A DNA stretch of 13,942 bases from Parachlamydiaceae bacterium (GTDB taxonomy: Bacteria > Chlamydiota > Chlamydiia > Chlamydiales > Parachlamydiaceae): assembly GCA_003164155.1 (NCBI GenBank), contig PLSG01000013.1:1-13942 (forward strand), read 5' to 3'. A model generated the notes under the pieces. The model had not been told where the DNA came from. It did no database searches and worked only from the letters and a program-made list of their open reading frames with translations. Positions 11,716 to 13,942 of this stretch are shown here, one piece after another. Each line of letters opens with the position of its first letter. Position 1 is the stretch's first letter. Both the position numbers and the translations under genes were made by a program.

Positions 11716-12768
11716 TTATAAAATATTATCCTTTTTTAATTTACTTTCGATCCATTCTCTGAGATTCACACCTGCAAGGTGGGCGTCGCCTGGCCCTTTT
11801 CCGTCTGGGGTCAAAATCCGCTGAATATTGGAATATTTGTCCTTCCATTTTGACCAGGCAACCGCCCCAGCTTTGTCAAAATCAGGGCAAAAAAGGACAG
11901 ACTTAGCCTTCCTGAGAAGTTGGTCGGTGTCGAGGTCGATTGGCTTGGTTGCTCCACCCAGAGCAAAACAACAACACAGATCTGAAGCAAATTGCTGTAT
12001 CAGCATGGCATCAAGCTCCGATTCGAGGACAAGTGCAACTGGAAGACTAGAATCGCCGTAGATCGATGGACGCTTTATACTCCCAGAGACATAGACGTAT
12101 TTCGGCATCTTGTCCCCCTCCTTCCAATTGGATCGTCTAATCTTGACCATGTTGACGCGGCCGTCGCCGCCAAAAGCCGGTATGACGATACCTATGGGAA
12201 TCCAGATCTTTTTTGGAAATCCATCCTCTTTAAGCTCCTCTTCTAGTCCCCAATCCTTGCGACCCCTGAATATATCTCTCCCCTTTAAACCCGGATGATA
12301 CCCGAGCTTAAACTTTGAGATAGTCTCAATGGTGATTCCCCTATCTGCCAGTAGATTCATGGAATTGGAATCCCCTAACAATTTTTCATGACACCAGTTA
12401 ATAAATACGGTCGCTTTCTCTTTCCATGCGTCCGATGGCTCACTTGCTCGCTGAAGTCGAGTAGCCGCCTTGTGTGAACGGGAAACGATCTCTTTAGGTT
12501 GAAGTGATAGCTTATCGCAAGCCTCCTTATACGATAGTCCATGGAGTTCCCGGCAAAAAGTAATTGCATCCCCAGCCTTTCCGCACATTCTGCAATAGTA
12601 ACGCCCACCCTGTAATCGGCCATCGGTGTTACTTTTCTCCGGCCAAGAAACAAACCGATCCGTCCCATCCTGGCAAAAAGGACATGGTGAGCAAAATTCG
12701 CCGCCATTCGTTGAAGCTTTCCGCTTCGGTTGATAACCAGCTTCTTCAAGTAGGTCAATTATATTCAT
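11716..12768 (-). CDS. DNA primase with CHC2-type zinc finger and TOPRIM domain
   Basis: This 350-aa protein has an N-terminal zinc-binding domain with C29-x2-C32 and C59-x2-C62 (CPFC, CRMCGKAGD), followed by AITFCRELHGLSYKEA as in CHC2/DnaG primases. A linker and the NLLADRGITIETISKFKLGYHPG segment (typical of phage/plasmid primases) precede the TOPRIM domain: catalytic Glu in LVLESELDAM (about E249) and the DxD in FCPDFDKAG (D296, D298), then KGPGDAHLAG. It would make RNA primers on DNA unwound by the DUF5906 helicase encoded just upstream in the same direction. It is shorter than chromosomal DnaG and lacks its C-terminal helicase-binding domain, as usual for such elements. The Shine-Dalgarno is weak. 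Confidence 0.85.
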   Translation of the reverse strand: MNIIDLLEEAGYQPKRKASTNGGEFCSPCPFCQDGTDRFVSWPEKSNTDGRLQGGRYYCRMCGKAGDAITFCRELHGLSYKEACDKLSLQPKEIVSRSHKAATRLQRASEPSDAWKEKATVFINWCHEKLLGDSNSMNLLADRGITIETISKFKLGYHPGLKGRDIFRGRKDWGLEEELKEDGFPKKIWIPIGIVIPAFGGDGRVNMVKIRRSNWKEGDKMPKYVYVSGSIKRPSIYGDSSLPVALVLESELDAMLIQQFASDLCCCFALGGATKPIDLDTDQLLRKAKSVLFCPDFDKAGAVAWSKWKDKYSNIQRILTPDGKGPGDAHLAGVNLREWIESKLKKDNIL

Positions 12769-12778
12769 TTTTTAACTC

Positions 12779-12978
12779 GGTCATGGGTGGTCATGGTGGT
12801 TGGTCATAGTTAATATTTCCTTTAACCATTGATTATCAACGTTAGTCACAGTAGTCATAGCGGTCATAGCGGTTTGAATCCAAAGCAAATGCAATAAGCT
12901 TTTCCAGCCTCTTGCGTATATCATCTTTTTATAAACTTTTATTTTTCCTATGACTATTATGACCACTATGACCAACCA
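12779..12978. repeat. Symmetric cluster of 9-bp-spaced GTCA/TGAC repeats, candidate origin
   Basis: Between the two replication genes GGTCATAG-like units occur at 12779, 12789 and 12802. GTCA then recurs at 9-bp steps at 12845, 12854 and 12863. The reverse orientation follows, TGAC at 9-bp steps at 12951, 12960 and 12969, with looser copies at 13013, 13024 and 13045. A 14-bp perfect inverted pair joins TGGTTGGTCATAGT (12797-12810) and ACTATGACCAACCA (12965-12978). The centre (12905-12950) is AT-rich. Iteron-like repeats around an AT-rich core beside primase and helicase genes suggest a replication origin or the operator of the primase gene. Confidence 0.55.
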
Positions 12979-13054
12979 TTAAATATAAGCAACTTACAAA
13001 AAACAACGGCCATGACAAAGCTATGACTAAAATCAATCTTTCCGTGACTAAAAT

Positions 13055-13942
13055 CTACTCCCATATCTCCTCTCCAACCTTGTATTCTTTCTGGAATTCA
13101 GTTCTTGCCTTGGCGAGTATCGGAAACTCGTAGAAAAATGGTCTCGGTTCCCCTTTTTTTCCAGATGGTCTCACTTTGTCTGTGGACGGGATCAATCGCT
13201 TAATCGCTTTTCCGAGAGCCGGGCTGTCTTCTGCTTTCATACCCTGATGTTCAACCCATGATTTATAGTCTGCATAGACAGCTACAATTTGAAGCAAATA
13301 CGAGTCTTTTAAATTTTCCCATTTATTCGCCTGTTGAGTCATACCCAGATCAAAACCGCCTATCTTCAAGGCTTCGTAAATGTATCGCTCAGTTGACGAG
13401 GCGCTTCTCAGTTTAATTTCAAAAGCCTCTAAGTTCTGCGGTAACCTCCAAACGTTGAATGAAGAGATATCGGTCATTAGCAATTCATAGAGGAAAGCTT
13501 CTACACCGCCATTACTTAATTCTGCTCGGAGTGGATCAAAATATTTAGGATCATCTTTATGTTTGTTGCTGACTTGTAGTATTAAAAATCTGCGATCGTC
13601 TCGGTCTAAGTGTACTGGCCAATCTTCATTGGATGATAAAATAAGGTGTCTAAAGTTTCTTGTTGTGAATGAATCCTTATTTTTACCTTCGAATGTACTA
13701 AATTCTTCGGTTACCATTGATTTTAGACTTCCCAATTGCTTTTTGTTTCCTCCCCACATGGCTTCATTTCCGTGGATCAGGACAGCGTTTTTGAGGTGAA
13801 AGTTGAAACGTCCTAAGAATTGGTCAATATTATCTAATGGAAAGTAATGTTGACCGAAGATGGTTCCGAGTGCATTAACTAGAGTGTTTTTTCCTGTCCC
13901 CTGCTCCCCTACTAAGACTATTACAGGGGATAGTTTATCCGG
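13055..13942 (-). CDS. DUF5906-type replication primase-helicase, C-terminal part (continues from base 1)
   Basis: The frame is open from the window edge and completes the 182-residue N-terminal part at 546-1, giving 477 aa on the circle. Numbered on the whole protein, Walker A is GEQGTGKNT (194-202), a Walker B-like strand is AVLIHGNEA (235-243), a sensor segment is LILSSNED (about 282-289), and DDRRFLI follows (297-303). These are the superfamily-3 helicase features of DUF5906/D5-like replication proteins. The C-terminal 150 residues are helical and end in a basic then acidic stretch. The downstream neighbour is the primase. This is the most likely replication initiator or replicative helicase, though no origin-binding domain is evident. 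Confidence 0.9.
   Translation of the reverse strand, partial: PDKLSPVIVLVGEQGTGKNTLVNALGTIFGQHYFPLDNIDQFLGRFNFHLKNAVLIHGNEAMWGGNKKQLGSLKSMVTEEFSTFEGKNKDSFTTRNFRHLILSSNEDWPVHLDRDDRRFLILQVSNKHKDDPKYFDPLRAELSNGGVEAFLYELLMTDISSFNVWRLPQNLEAFEIKLRSASSTERYIYEALKIGGFDLGMTQQANKWENLKDSYLLQIVAVYADYKSWVEHQGMKAEDSPALGKAIKRLIPSTDKVRPSGKKGEPRPFFYEFPILAKARTEFQKEYKVGEEIWE

Noticed and set aside
12781..12975. 64-aa minus-strand frame with MTxMTx repeats
   Set aside because: It starts at TTG with no ribosome-binding site, and its repeats are simply the translation of the 9-bp GTCA/TGAC array; the DNA symmetry explains it better.
1..13942. tRNA, rRNA or insertion sequences
   Set aside because: No cloverleaf-type sequence, rRNA-like stretch, transposase or flanking terminal inverted repeats were noticed on either strand by eye; a tRNA scan was not possible.

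Overview
The window reads as one complete small circular replicon of 13,942 bp, opened inside a gene. A minus-strand reading frame that starts at 546 runs without a stop to base 1. The minus-strand frame entering at base 13942 continues it in the same phase and in the same protein family (DUF5906/superfamily-3 primase-helicase). The host cannot be fixed from the sequence. The AT-rich composition, Sec-type signal peptides and gene content fit a Gram-negative bacterium. An amoeba-associated or intracellular lineage such as environmental Chlamydiae or Legionellales is possible, but this is a low-confidence guess.

Layout. (1) Replication arc, minus strand: an XPB/UvsW-type SF2 helicase with a small HTH gene before it (2255-640), the DUF5906 helicase across the window ends (546-1, then 13942-13055), a cluster of 9-bp-spaced TGAC/GTCA repeats (12779-12978), and a CHC2/TOPRIM primase (12768-11716). 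(2) Phage-like arc, minus strand: a small-terminase-like HTH protein, an 88-aa protein, and a 375-aa protein broken by a frameshift at a run of seven G. (3) Partition arc, minus strand: excisionase-type HTH, ParA, a ribbon-helix-helix partner and a 33-aa ORF. It is preceded by about 310 bp of degenerate 8-bp tandem repeats (4138-4446), a strong centromere candidate. (4) Recombination arc, plus strand: a dif-like 11-6-11 site (4450-4477), a coiled-coil protein and a tyrosine recombinase, then a DUF4160/DUF2442 pair. (5) Accessory arc: three tandem secreted Gly-Gly-X repeat proteins, an RHH regulator, a secreted Cys-containing protein, a toxin-antitoxin-like pair and two tiny membrane peptides.

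Read together, the element carries its own replication, partition and recombination genes and a few phage-type genes, but no large terminase, portal or capsid. It is best described as a plasmid with phage ancestry, or possibly a phage-satellite-like plasmid. The most unusual structures are the 8-bp phased array beside parA, the frameshifted phage-like gene, the symmetric TGAC repeat cluster, the dif-like site next to the recombinase, and a plus-strand short transcript unit at 2249-2469.
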